From positions 248,001 through 312,000 of the forward strand of contig NZ_BQHW01000004.1 of the NCBI RefSeq assembly GCF_021602025.1: 64,000 bases of DNA, read 5' to 3'. Within the stretch, counting starts at the first letter, position 1. Every line of letters starts with the position of its first letter. The position numbers and the translations under genes were made by a program. Source of the stretch: Pseudomonas ceruminis. GTDB lineage: Bacteria > Pseudomonadota > Gammaproteobacteria > Pseudomonadales > Pseudomonadaceae. The notes below the pieces were generated by a model. That model saw only the letters and a list, made by a program, of their open reading frames with translations. It was not told the DNA's origin and made no database searches. This document shows positions 11,963-20,169 of the stretch, one piece after another.

Positions 11963-12652
11963 GTGCGCACACTGGCTTGGCTGGGTGGGCTGCTGCTGAT
12001 CGCGGCGGGCCTGGCCTGGCACCATGGCTGGCGCCTGCCGGACGCCTGGAACCCTTGGGCGGTGCTGGATGTGCGCCAGCCACCCAACCTGTTGACCCCT
12101 TACAAGCTGGCACGCCTGCGCGACGATCCAGGGTTGTGTCGCCAGGCGCTGGAAACCAGCGATCTGCGCTTCAAGGCGCAGGCCGACAGCCCGGCAACGG
12201 CCAACTGCCCGCTGCGCAATGTGTGGCGTATCGAGCGGGGGCAGGCGCGCCTGGGCAGCAGTTTTCTCGCCACCTGCCCGCTGGCGGTGGCGTATGCCTT
12301 GTTCGAGGTGCACGGCCTGCAACCCGCGGCGCAAAGGGTATTCGGCGAGCCCGTGGCGCAGGTCGAGCACCTGGGCAGCTTCGCTTGCCGCAACGTCTAC
12401 CACCGCAAGCAGGGGCGGCTGAGCCAGCACGCCACGGCCAATGCCCTGGACATCAGCGGCTTTCGCCTGCAGGGCGGTGAGCGCATCGTGCTCGCGCGGG
12501 ACTGGCAGACCGGTGGGCAGAAGGCGCAGTTTCTGCGCGAGGTTCAACAGGCGGCGTGCGAAAGCTTCAGTACGGTGCTGGGCCCGGACTACAATGCGGC
12601 CCACCACAACCACTTTCACCTGGACATGGGGCGCTGGCAGGTGTGCCGCTGA
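11963..12652 (+). CDS. Extensin-like (DUF882/M15-related) periplasmic protein
   Basis: A 229-residue protein with an N-terminal membrane or signal segment (LAWLGGLLLIAAGLAWHHGW) and an extensin-like C-terminal domain: CPLAVAYALFE, SQHATANALDISGF and AAHHNHFHLDMG. The His/Asp pattern SQHxxAxALD plus HxNHFHLD matches the zinc site of M15-type LD-carboxypeptidases, so a peptidoglycan role in the periplasm is likely. Six Cys residues could form disulfides. The GTG start at 11963 follows the previous stop by six bases. Confidence 0.85.
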   Translation: MRTLAWLGGLLLIAAGLAWHHGWRLPDAWNPWAVLDVRQPPNLLTPYKLARLRDDPGLCRQALETSDLRFKAQADSPATANCPLRNVWRIERGQARLGSSFLATCPLAVAYALFEVHGLQPAAQRVFGEPVAQVEHLGSFACRNVYHRKQGRLSQHATANALDISGFRLQGGERIVLARDWQTGGQKAQFLREVQQAACESFSTVLGPDYNAAHHNHFHLDMGRWQVCR

Positions 12653-12654
12653 TC

Positions 12655-13275
12655 TCAGGCGTGGACGCGGACGTTGTTCAGCACCACTGGACGTGCCCAG
12701 TGAATGTCGAATTCCAGGTCGTTCTGCTGCTTGGCTATCGACGCGTCGTCGAAGGGTTCTGGCGCCGGGTCGAGCAGGTTCATTTCCAACTCGGCGATTG
12801 GCAGGTGCAGCGGACGCGGCGTCGGCCCCGGGCCAGGTTCAGGCAGCGGGTGGCCCTGGCTCATGACCACCGGGCGCAACCAGCTGTTGCTGAGGTCGAG
12901 CTGGCGCTGTTGCTGGATCAGTTCGGCAGCACTGAAGGGCTCTGGGGCAGGTTCGAGCAGGTTGGCCTCGAGTTCGGCCTTGGGCAGGAACAGCGGCTCG
13001 GGTGGCGCAACGATGGTGTCGTGCACTGGGCAAGCGCGCTGGGCGTCAATCAGGGCCAGGGCCTTGGCCCCGCCCAGTGGCTCGCCGCTGTCTTTGTCGT
13101 ATTGCATCAGCGCCTGGCTGACGCTGTCTGTCCCATCCCCTTGCTGTTCGGCCATGGCACGGGCGAAGAAATCCTGCCACAGGTGGCTGACGCCCCCGAG
13201 TGCCTGGGTATTCTGCCGACCGTAGTTGCCGACAGGCGACAGGTAGGTCAAGCCGATGGGAAGAGTATCTGTCAT
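12655..13275 (-). CDS. Conserved protein with internal duplication, unknown
   Basis: A 206-residue protein without signal peptide. The C-terminal two thirds contains two copies of a roughly 45-residue unit; each starts LP-x-AELE-x-NLL-(E/D)-PAPEPF, runs through a Gln-rich helix (IQQQRQ / IAKQQND) and ends W-x-RPVV. The copies are at about residues 94-140 and 160-204. The N-terminus has a separate motif (GNYGRQNTQALGGVSHLW). I do not recognise a function. It converges on the extensin-like gene with two bases between stops. Confidence 0.75.
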   Translation of the reverse strand: MTDTLPIGLTYLSPVGNYGRQNTQALGGVSHLWQDFFARAMAEQQGDGTDSVSQALMQYDKDSGEPLGGAKALALIDAQRACPVHDTIVAPPEPLFLPKAELEANLLEPAPEPFSAAELIQQQRQLDLSNSWLRPVVMSQGHPLPEPGPGPTPRPLHLPIAELEMNLLDPAPEPFDDASIAKQQNDLEFDIHWARPVVLNNVRVHA

Positions 13276-13370
13276 GGCAGTCGCGCGCGTTGTGCTCTGG
13301 CAGAATAGCGGGATATTGCCTGTATCGGCCGATGCTGCCGATTCATTAAGGGCTTGGTTTGATTTTTTAG

Positions 13371-14156
<786 letters not shown>

Positions 14157-14165
14157 CCTTCACGC

Positions 14166-14248
14166 AGAGCGCCTCAGGCGCTCTTGCGGTGTCGCGAATA
14201 GTGCTGGGGCCGCTTTGCGGCCCTGCACAACACAAGGCCCTCCTATAG
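14166..14248. repeat. Terminator hairpin plus REP-like element between rsmJ and the TetR gene
   Basis: AGAGCGCC and GGCGCTCT form a stem at 14166-14184, ten bases after rsmJ; a degenerate REP (GGGGCCGCTTTGCGGCCCTG, then AAGGCCCTCCTATA) follows. The hairpin probably ends transcription of both convergent genes. Confidence 0.6.
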
Positions 14249-14277
14249 GGGGTCGCACACGTCAAGCGGTAGATCTT

Positions 14278-14907
14278 TCAAGGGTGGAACGCCCGCAAGA
14301 ACACCCCCACCACCTCGCGCACATGCGCCTCGGCCTCGTCCCGCTCCAGTGGCCCCGCACACCCCAGCAACAACCGATAATCGGGTGCACCCTTGACCAG
14401 GCAGAAGAAATGCTCGGCCGCCTGCAATGGGTTGGTAATGCGCAATAGCCCACGCTCATCAATCCCGCGCAGCAGCGCTTCCATGCCTGCCAGCACCCGT
14501 TTGGGTCCCGCTTCGTAGAAGAATTCGCCAAACCCCGGGTCCTGGCTGCCCAGGGCCATGATCAGCCGGCTCAGCTTGACTGCCTCGTCACTGCTGACCA
14601 GCGCCTGGAAGCTGCGTGCAATGTTCAGCAGCACGTCCTCCACCGCCGCGCCTTCGGGATACTCGAAGATCAGGTCGGGCAGTTGGTTTTGGCAGGTCGC
14701 CATTACCGCCGAACTGAACAGGGTCTGCTTGTCGTTGAAGTGGCTGTACACGGTGAGTTTTGAAACACCTGCCGCCGTAGCGACCGCATCCATGCTGGTG
14801 TTGGCATAGCCAAGGCTGAGGAACAGTGTCTTGGCGGCTTCGAGGATCGCCTCGCGCTTGGCGAGGTCCTTGGGCCGGCCGGGGCCGATGGGTGCGTCGT
14901 TGGGCAT
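14278..14907 (-). CDS. TetR/AcrR-family transcriptional regulator
   Basis: A 209-residue regulator. The N-terminal helix-turn-helix covers about residues 13-60 (REAILEAAKTLFLSLGYANTSMDAVATAAGVSKLTVYSHFNDKQTLF) and the rest is a helical ligand and dimer domain typical of efflux repressors. In P. putida genomes such a gene lies next to and divergent from an RND efflux pair like the one at 22925; here an island of about 8 kb separates them. It probably represses that pump through the palindrome at 22875. No clear ribosome site distinguishes 14907 from 14919 as start. Confidence 0.88.
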   Translation of the reverse strand: MPNDAPIGPGRPKDLAKREAILEAAKTLFLSLGYANTSMDAVATAAGVSKLTVYSHFNDKQTLFSSAVMATCQNQLPDLIFEYPEGAAVEDVLLNIARSFQALVSSDEAVKLSRLIMALGSQDPGFGEFFYEAGPKRVLAGMEALLRGIDERGLLRITNPLQAAEHFFCLVKGAPDYRLLLGCAGPLERDEAEAHVREVVGVFLRAFHP

Positions 14908-15283
14908 TGGAGTCCGCATCTGGGTGAGAAGGCGCTCATCTTACCGGCTAAGGCGGCTTCCGGCTGCAAGGAACGACCAATCGCTGAGGGTGATTTCGTG
15001 GTTTTTCACGATCTTCTGGATCGTCCGGCTTATGAAACAGAAGGTTAAGAGGGCGCTGGTCAGTATGGCAGAGAACGTTGTTTCATCGAAGTTGAGATTT
15101 TTTGGGAAGTGAAGCAATAGGGATGCGATTCAGCAAATTGTTAGAGAGCTTGGCAGCTACGCAAATTTTCTCAAGAGAGCCGAAGGCGATCCATCTGTAG
15201 GGATAGGGCAATATCGGGTATCAGAAGCCATCAGAGGACTGAGGCCAGGAGAGGGGAGGGGGGGAGCCGTTAGACACGGTTGT
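14908..15283. other. Gene-free left margin of the accessory island
   Basis: 376 bases without a convincing gene. Composition becomes AT-richer from about 15000. A plus-strand stretch from 15113 to about 15270 reads as an open frame (IQQIVRELGSYANFLKRAEG and onward) that looks protein-like but has no start and no recognised family; it may be a gene remnant. No promoter or operator like the one before the RND operon is seen next to the TetR gene. Confidence 0.4.
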
Positions 15284-16642
15284 TTACATACCCGTAAAGA
15301 TCTTCCGTTGCCGGCAAATCCTCAAGATGCCTTTTTCAGTGGCGTATTTCGCCGCCAGCCAGTCCAAAAAACCCTGCCTAGGAAATGTGATAAGTCCATT
15401 AAGATAATTGTTATCACTGCGGCTGAGTGGGTTCAAGGTTTTGCTCTGTATTGAGTTTTCAATATCCTTGATATTTACTTTGTGTATGCTAAGTGCTTCG
15501 CGGAAAGTAATGTATGTGTTGTGGTGTTCGATAACCTTTGTCGCATCATCTTTCGTTATCAGGGTGGAGGAGATGAGTTGAATGTAGGGTACGAAGTTGG
15601 TTTTTAGGTAAACATTGATCGTCATTTTGGCTGAGCATCCGATCGCTTCAGATAACTCTTGAAGCTTAAAGTAGTTGCTTCTCCAAGCAATTGCGTTTGG
15701 TATGCTTGAGTCCACGCAGTATTTGCGTGTTGGTACGTCATTTTTGCCGCGGTAGAATTTAGCTTCGATAATTCCCATGTCGGCAAGGAGGCGCATGTCT
15801 CTTGTATCAAGGTCGAGCTGTAATGCGGCATCAGCAAGAGTTACTACTGACTCGGTTTGCTGTTCTTGAGAGGTGTGAGTCAGTTTGTTGATATAAGGGG
15901 TCAGTGCATCTGGAACTGAGTCGCGGAGATAAAGTTTAACCTGGAGCCTAAACGGGAGGATGATTACCTCGCAGGGCGTGGATGCTAGTAATGTGTGGAT
16001 GTGTTGATAGCTAAGGTGTGAGTTACGTTTGATTTGCGTGGCCATAATATAAGTATCTGCAAAATGCTGCACCTCTTGCTTTGAAACTAAAGCTTGCTTG
16101 TGGGTGAGCAGGTTGAGACTCTTCAGATAGCCGGACTTTGCGAAAGTTGTTACATAGCTGATAGGGATTTCAAGTAGTATTGCGGCTTCACTTAATGTTA
16201 TCAAATCAATATCTTGATTTGTGTCTGGGGAATAATCCGTGGAATCCCACGGGATCTCAGGCATGCTCAAAAACATTTCGCAAAGATTTTTACTGTGTGT
16301 TAAACAGCGATATTTCGGCGCCATCGGATCGATTTCAAGTAAACCTTCTGATATCAGTTGCGCTCGATTGCGAACGCTGCAAGTCAACATGATGGAATCT
16401 GCGAATCTAAAGTTTAGTTTAGAACAATCGCAATCTTGGTTGTGGGCTTGGGGTCTGCTTTGCTGGACTTGGTATAGGTATTCAGTAGCATACTTGCGCA
16501 AGTGGCTGTTCTTACTGCAAAGAAGCGGCGTGAGGATGGCGCGCCGATGAAGGGATGGATAGAGTTTTTGGATTTTACCTATCGCCTCAAAAAAATTTCC
16601 TCGTCCTCCTGATGCAATTTGAAAACAACTGTTTGTGATCAC
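15284..16642 (-). CDS. AT-rich gene with repeated HTH-like modules, possibly a 5'-truncated TniQ/TnsD-like protein
   Basis: A 452-codon frame in AT-rich DNA. Two similar segments, around residues 149-205 (LITLSEAAILLEIPISYVTT, SGYL, a K/Q-rich strand, then a helix) and 266-330 (VVTLADAALQLDLDTRDMRL, MGII), look like winged-helix modules, and a third (LQELSEAIGCS) follows. Tandem modules of this kind occur in the C-terminal part of TniQ/TnsD target-selection proteins; the zinc-finger N-terminal domain is not present. The frame stays open upstream of the GTG at 16642 to a TAG near 16700, where it abuts a truncated ABC permease, so the front is probably missing. Function uncertain. Confidence 0.5.
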   Translation of the reverse strand: MITNSCFQIASGGRGNFFEAIGKIQKLYPSLHRRAILTPLLCSKNSHLRKYATEYLYQVQQSRPQAHNQDCDCSKLNFRFADSIMLTCSVRNRAQLISEGLLEIDPMAPKYRCLTHSKNLCEMFLSMPEIPWDSTDYSPDTNQDIDLITLSEAAILLEIPISYVTTFAKSGYLKSLNLLTHKQALVSKQEVQHFADTYIMATQIKRNSHLSYQHIHTLLASTPCEVIILPFRLQVKLYLRDSVPDALTPYINKLTHTSQEQQTESVVTLADAALQLDLDTRDMRLLADMGIIEAKFYRGKNDVPTRKYCVDSSIPNAIAWRSNYFKLQELSEAIGCSAKMTINVYLKTNFVPYIQLISSTLITKDDATKVIEHHNTYITFREALSIHKVNIKDIENSIQSKTLNPLSRSDNNYLNGLITFPRQGFLDWLAAKYATEKGILRICRQRKIFTGM

Positions 16643-16877
16643 GCTGTAATTGCGAGAGGTGCGGAAATATTGAAAAGCGGCAATGCAGTCCTCTTCCTAT
16701 CATCAAGAAATGGGTGAGCTCCTCGCTTCCAATCATTCGGCCCAGTAAGACCCACACCCCAATCGTAGTAAGAGTTCGGGTCATCCATCCAAAAATCCAG
16801 CTTTTAAGGGACCAGTATCGCTTAAAGTCGCTAATTCCTAGCAAGAAGCTCTGGTAAAATATTCTTAAGAAATTCAT
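16587..16877 (-). pseudogene. Truncated ABC-2 type permease
   Basis: The start ATG overlaps the TGA of the upstream permease (ATGA), the classic coupling of paired ABC-2 permeases. About 60 residues look genuine (SFLLGISDFKRYWSLKSW, IFGWMTRTLTTIGVWVLLGR), then after FLMIG at about 16695 the frame runs into unrelated sequence, overlaps the neighbouring 15284-16642 gene and stops. An intact permease of this class is about 260 residues, so roughly three quarters is missing. Confidence 0.65.
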
Positions 16878-17650
16878 GTGATAGACCAAGTTCCGTCTTG
16901 TCTAAGTGCTGCAATCAAGTGGCGTACTGCGATGTATGAGATGACTGTCATGATAAGGGTTAAAGTTATCAGGCCTACGAGTGAAGGCCATGTTTCGTCA
17001 AATGAACTCCCGCTGATTCCGGCGCGTATAAGCACAGCTGACCAGTAAAAATATGTTAAAAATGATATTGGCGTTGTCCACGAGGGTAAGTAATCGATAG
17101 GCACTAATACTCCCCCAAGTAGATAGAATGGGCCATTCAGTGTTGATTGAATATTTTTCCCTGAGGCCGCTAGGCTTAATAAGGCGGATGCTACTGTGGC
17201 GCTCGCAGCACCTGCTAACAAGGTAAGTATGAGAGATATTGCAAAAATATTGGGGCTCATTATAGATAAATCAACTTTGAACAAGTATCTTGCCAGTAGC
17301 CAGAATTCCAAAAATCCGATTGCGCCGACTGTAATTATCAAAAACATCCTGATTATCAATATTGCCCAGTAGCTGGCTGAGCTAACAATAATTAGATCCA
17401 TTAGTCCTTCTTCGCGGTCCGTAGTCACCACCCAACCGCCTGCTTCAAATCCCATTTGACCTATTGTTGTAAGTAGGGCTGCTGTCATCACATAACTGAT
17501 CAAGTCCAATCGTCCTGCATTCAACACAATTATGAGTGGAATTAAGGAAGTCAAGGGCATAATAAGCAAAGGTACGAGAGTCGCTGTATTCTGCATCATT
17601 AACTGAATTTGCAGGCGACTAACAGATACTAGGAATCGCGATAGATGCAT
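16874..17650 (-). CDS. ABC-2 type transporter permease
   Basis: A 258-residue inner-membrane protein with about six hydrophobic segments. A cytosolic loop carries TTDREEGLMDLIIVS, the coupling-helix region conserved in ABC-2 exporter permeases. It would pair with the truncated permease just downstream and needs an ATPase subunit; none is found in the window, and the space upstream holds only a short remnant. The gene is AT-rich and out of keeping with the Pseudomonas background. Probably the residue of an exporter for a small molecule or peptide, now non-functional. Confidence 0.75.
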   Translation of the reverse strand: MHLSRFLVSVSRLQIQLMMQNTATLVPLLIMPLTSLIPLIIVLNAGRLDLISYVMTAALLTTIGQMGFEAGGWVVTTDREEGLMDLIIVSSASYWAILIIRMFLIITVGAIGFLEFWLLARYLFKVDLSIMSPNIFAISLILTLLAGAASATVASALLSLAASGKNIQSTLNGPFYLLGGVLVPIDYLPSWTTPISFLTYFYWSAVLIRAGISGSSFDETWPSLVGLITLTLIMTVISYIAVRHLIAALRQDGTWSIT

Positions 17651-17723
17651 GCTTGACCATATCCCTGTCCAGAACGTGGTTGCATTCCGCTATAAAATTT
17701 TCGCGAATCCAAGGATCATATAA
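17619..17723 (-). pseudogene. Possible C-terminal remnant of the gene upstream of the permease
   Basis: A 34-codon open stretch (YDPWIRENFIAECNHVLD and onward) ends in TAG 32 bases inside the permease gene. It has no start codon of its own at the left margin (TAA at 17726). The composition is protein-like and the position is that of a preceding operon member, but no family is recognised and it could be chance. Confidence 0.25.
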
Positions 17724-17912
17724 TTATATGCCTAGATTGTTTTACGATAATGGGATTCTTTGCGAGTAAGGGTAGACAAGTCCTTTAGATGTCCGATATA
17801 CAACTATCTGCTAGAGGGGGAGTTGTTTGCAGCGCTACGAAGCCAGGTGTTGTTGTAGCAACACTTGTTACTGTTGTTTTGATGTTGGCAGGGCAACAGT
17901 TTCTGGAGCATT

Positions 17913-18149
17913 TTGCTCCGAATCCAATTTGTATTATTTTTTGCCCTGACGCATTGCTTTCTGATTTCGGTGGTTTCGTTCTTGGCAGGTGGTTCACCCC
18001 GCGCCAACGCATTCGGAACTCTGGCGATGGTGGCTGAGCGAGGTACTTGGATATGCACGTATTCTACACATCGGCCAGGGGAAGGGTGTGCCGCGAGCGA
18101 CCGCGAATCGGTAGGAGGTCCGAAGCTAAATGCTGGTCTGACAATATGA
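17913..18149 (+). CDS. Possible small secreted-peptide frame running into the group II intron
   Basis: From TTG at 17913, with GGAG four bases upstream, the frame encodes a hydrophobic N-terminus (FVLFFALTHCFLISVVSFLA) and a signal-peptidase-like site (PRANA), then a short mature part (ERGTWICTYSTHRPGEG). Read through the DNA it ends at 18149; if the intron beginning at 18086 is spliced out, the exon join creates a TAA directly after the last Gly, giving about 58 residues. Another frame at 17789-18037 with one membrane segment overlaps it. Neither has known homologues to my knowledge. The rest of 17651-18085 shows no other gene. Confidence 0.25.
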   Translation: MLRIQFVLFFALTHCFLISVVSFLAGGSPRANAFGTLAMVAERGTWICTYSTHRPGEGCAASDRESVGGPKLNAGLTI

Positions 18150-18636
18150 AACGGATTAGGCTGAGTAGCGGGTAGGACGGAGCAAATCGTCAAAGCCCAA
18201 TGCTTACGCGGAGCGCTACGATTTAGATCCGACAGGCATAAGCAGTAAGGTCGCGCAAATTACCCCGAGAAATCTGGTGCCTGCCATGTCCTACTGTCGC
18301 CGTGAGGTGGCGGGTTGGGCGAGACGACGTCAATTTAGATCGTAGTAATTGCTCAAATTCAGAGTTATCGAAGGGCTGAAGCTGTCATGATTGCATACTC
18401 AGATGAGAGTTATTGGGCGCAAAGCAGAAACGTCGTGAATAGTGGCGGTCGAGCCCATCAGGAGGTAATTGTCGGAAACCTTAAGCCTTGGTTTGAGCGC
18501 TTCGACACCGTAGGCGACACATCAATGGAAGCACGCGCACGGAAGCTACTGCTCAGTGGGCATGAAGCGGCGTGTACTGAACCGTATGCGCGGTGGTGTG
18601 GGAGGACAACGGTTTCGAACCCGCCTCCTACTCGAT
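18086..18636 (+). ncRNA. Putative ORF-less group II intron
   Basis: The 5' end GTGTGCC fits the bacterial group II start consensus. Domain-I-like blocks follow (AAACGGATTAGGCTGAGT; GGGTAGGACGGAGC; ACCCCGAGAAATCTGGTG). The 3' end has the conserved block ACTGAACCGTATGCGCGGTG at about 18575 and a domain-VI-like hairpin (GGAGG...CCTCC) ending in CTACTCGAT. Functional introns of this sort carry a reverse transcriptase/maturase of about 420 residues in domain IV; here only 551 bases separate the ends and no such gene is present. Recognition is by memory of consensus segments; no folding was run. Confidence 0.6.
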
Positions 18637-18673
18637 CTAAAGCAAGCCATTCCCTCCGCAAAGGAAATAACTG

Positions 18674-20035
18674 ATGAGCCTCATACTTTACGACACCTGG
18701 ACCCGCAGTTTGCGGCCGTTTGAATCATTGACCCCTGAAGAGGTAGGGCTGTACTGCTGTGGTCCTACGGTGTACGACTACGCCCATCTAGGTAATCTGC
18801 GCACCTTTATATTCGAGGATGTGCTGCGCCGCGTTTTACAGAGCAATGGATACAGCGTTCGTCACATTGTCAATATCACGGATGTAGGTCATCTAACCTC
18901 TGATGCCGACGAGGGGGAAGACAAGATGGAGAAAGGCAGTCGTCGGCAAGGGGAGTCGGCATGGGTCATCGCAGAACGATTCACCGCTGCTTTTCAGCAT
19001 GACTGGCGTCAGTTGAATCTTCTGGAGCCGACCTTGTGGTGTCGAGCAACTGACCATATCGCCGAGCAGATCAGTTTGATTGAGATTATGGAGACTAAGG
19101 GGTTTACCTACCGCACCTCGGATGGCATTTACTTCGATACTAGCCGGCAAGACACCTACGGTTATCTAGCACGCTTGAATGCCGAAGGTCTGCGCGCCGG
19201 TGCACGCGTTGCCACTGGTGAGAAACGTTCGGTTACAGATTTCGCCCTATGGAAATTCAGCCCTACGGAGAGTACACGCCAAATGGAGTGGGACAGCCCC
19301 TGGGGCGTCGGCTTTCCAGGGTGGCACATCGAATGCTCGGCGATGTCAACCAAATACCTTAGCCCTTGGTTCGATATACATTGTGGCGGGGAGGACCATA
19401 TCAGCGTTCACCACAGTAACGAAATTGCCCAAGGCGAGGCGTGTTATGGTACCCGCCCCGCGAACTTTTGGATGCATGGAGCATTCCTCACCTTGGATCA
19501 TGGAAAGATGTCCAAATCCGACGGGGAGTTTCTACGGCTGCAGTCTCTCATTGATCGTGGTTTGGACCCGCTTGCTTATCGCTACTTATGTCTGACCGCC
19601 CACTATCGAAGTACCTTACGTTTTAGTAATGAGGCACTTAGGGCCGCAGCTACAGCACTTCGTCGACTGCGTAGTGCTTTTGCCGATTGGCCTAAGTCAG
19701 GTGATATCAATCAGGTCTTCCATCAACGGTTCCTGGATGAGGTAAATCTGGATCTGAACCTTCCTCGGGCGTTGGCAGTTGTCTGGGCACTAGTTAAAAG
19801 TGATCTGCCACCTGCCGATAAACGCGCCACATTGCTGCAAATGGACCGGATACTGGGATTGGACCTTGAGAATGTGGAGTCCGATAATGATGCAGCACCC
19901 GCTGACATTTTCGATCTGATCGAGCAGCAGCGTCAGGCTCGAAAGGAAAAAAATTGGGCTCTTGCTGACCTTTTGCGAGAACAACTGAAGGAGCGCGGCT
20001 GGGTGGTGAAGGACGATGCAGTGGCAGATGATTGA
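18674..20035 (+). CDS. cysS: Cysteinyl-tRNA synthetase, second divergent copy
   Basis: A complete 453-residue class I synthetase charging tRNA-Cys. Zinc ligands are Cys29 (CCGPTVYDY), Cys221 (GWHIECSAMS) and the GGEDHISVHH region; the HIGH motif is HLGN at 38-41 and KMSKS is at 278-282. The C-terminal helical region is full length. Segments such as VGHLTSDADEGEDKMEKGSR differ from the E. coli-type enzyme (which has NITDIDDKI there) and resemble the lineage seen in clostridia and other phyla. AAGGA lies eight bases before the ATG, just after the intron end. A Pseudomonas is expected to have its own housekeeping cysS elsewhere. Possibly a resistant or biosynthesis-linked copy. Confidence 0.93.
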   Translation: MSLILYDTWTRSLRPFESLTPEEVGLYCCGPTVYDYAHLGNLRTFIFEDVLRRVLQSNGYSVRHIVNITDVGHLTSDADEGEDKMEKGSRRQGESAWVIAERFTAAFQHDWRQLNLLEPTLWCRATDHIAEQISLIEIMETKGFTYRTSDGIYFDTSRQDTYGYLARLNAEGLRAGARVATGEKRSVTDFALWKFSPTESTRQMEWDSPWGVGFPGWHIECSAMSTKYLSPWFDIHCGGEDHISVHHSNEIAQGEACYGTRPANFWMHGAFLTLDHGKMSKSDGEFLRLQSLIDRGLDPLAYRYLCLTAHYRSTLRFSNEALRAAATALRRLRSAFADWPKSGDINQVFHQRFLDEVNLDLNLPRALAVVWALVKSDLPPADKRATLLQMDRILGLDLENVESDNDAAPADIFDLIEQQRQARKEKNWALADLLREQLKERGWVVKDDAVADD

Positions 20036-20169
20036 AGCCGAATCGTCATTTATAGGCTCAATATGTTGCCGCTGACCGAAAACTGACCCAGTTTCGCCCG
20101 TTGTGCTGACTGAAAACTGACCCAGGTGTTCCACTGCGCCTGCTCAATTTTTGAGCAGGAGAACACAGG

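Noticed and set aside
17789-18037. 82-codon plus-strand frame with one hydrophobic segment
   Set aside because: No ribosome site before the ATG; it overlaps the more peptide-like frame at 17913 and no homologue is known to me. Not listed separately.
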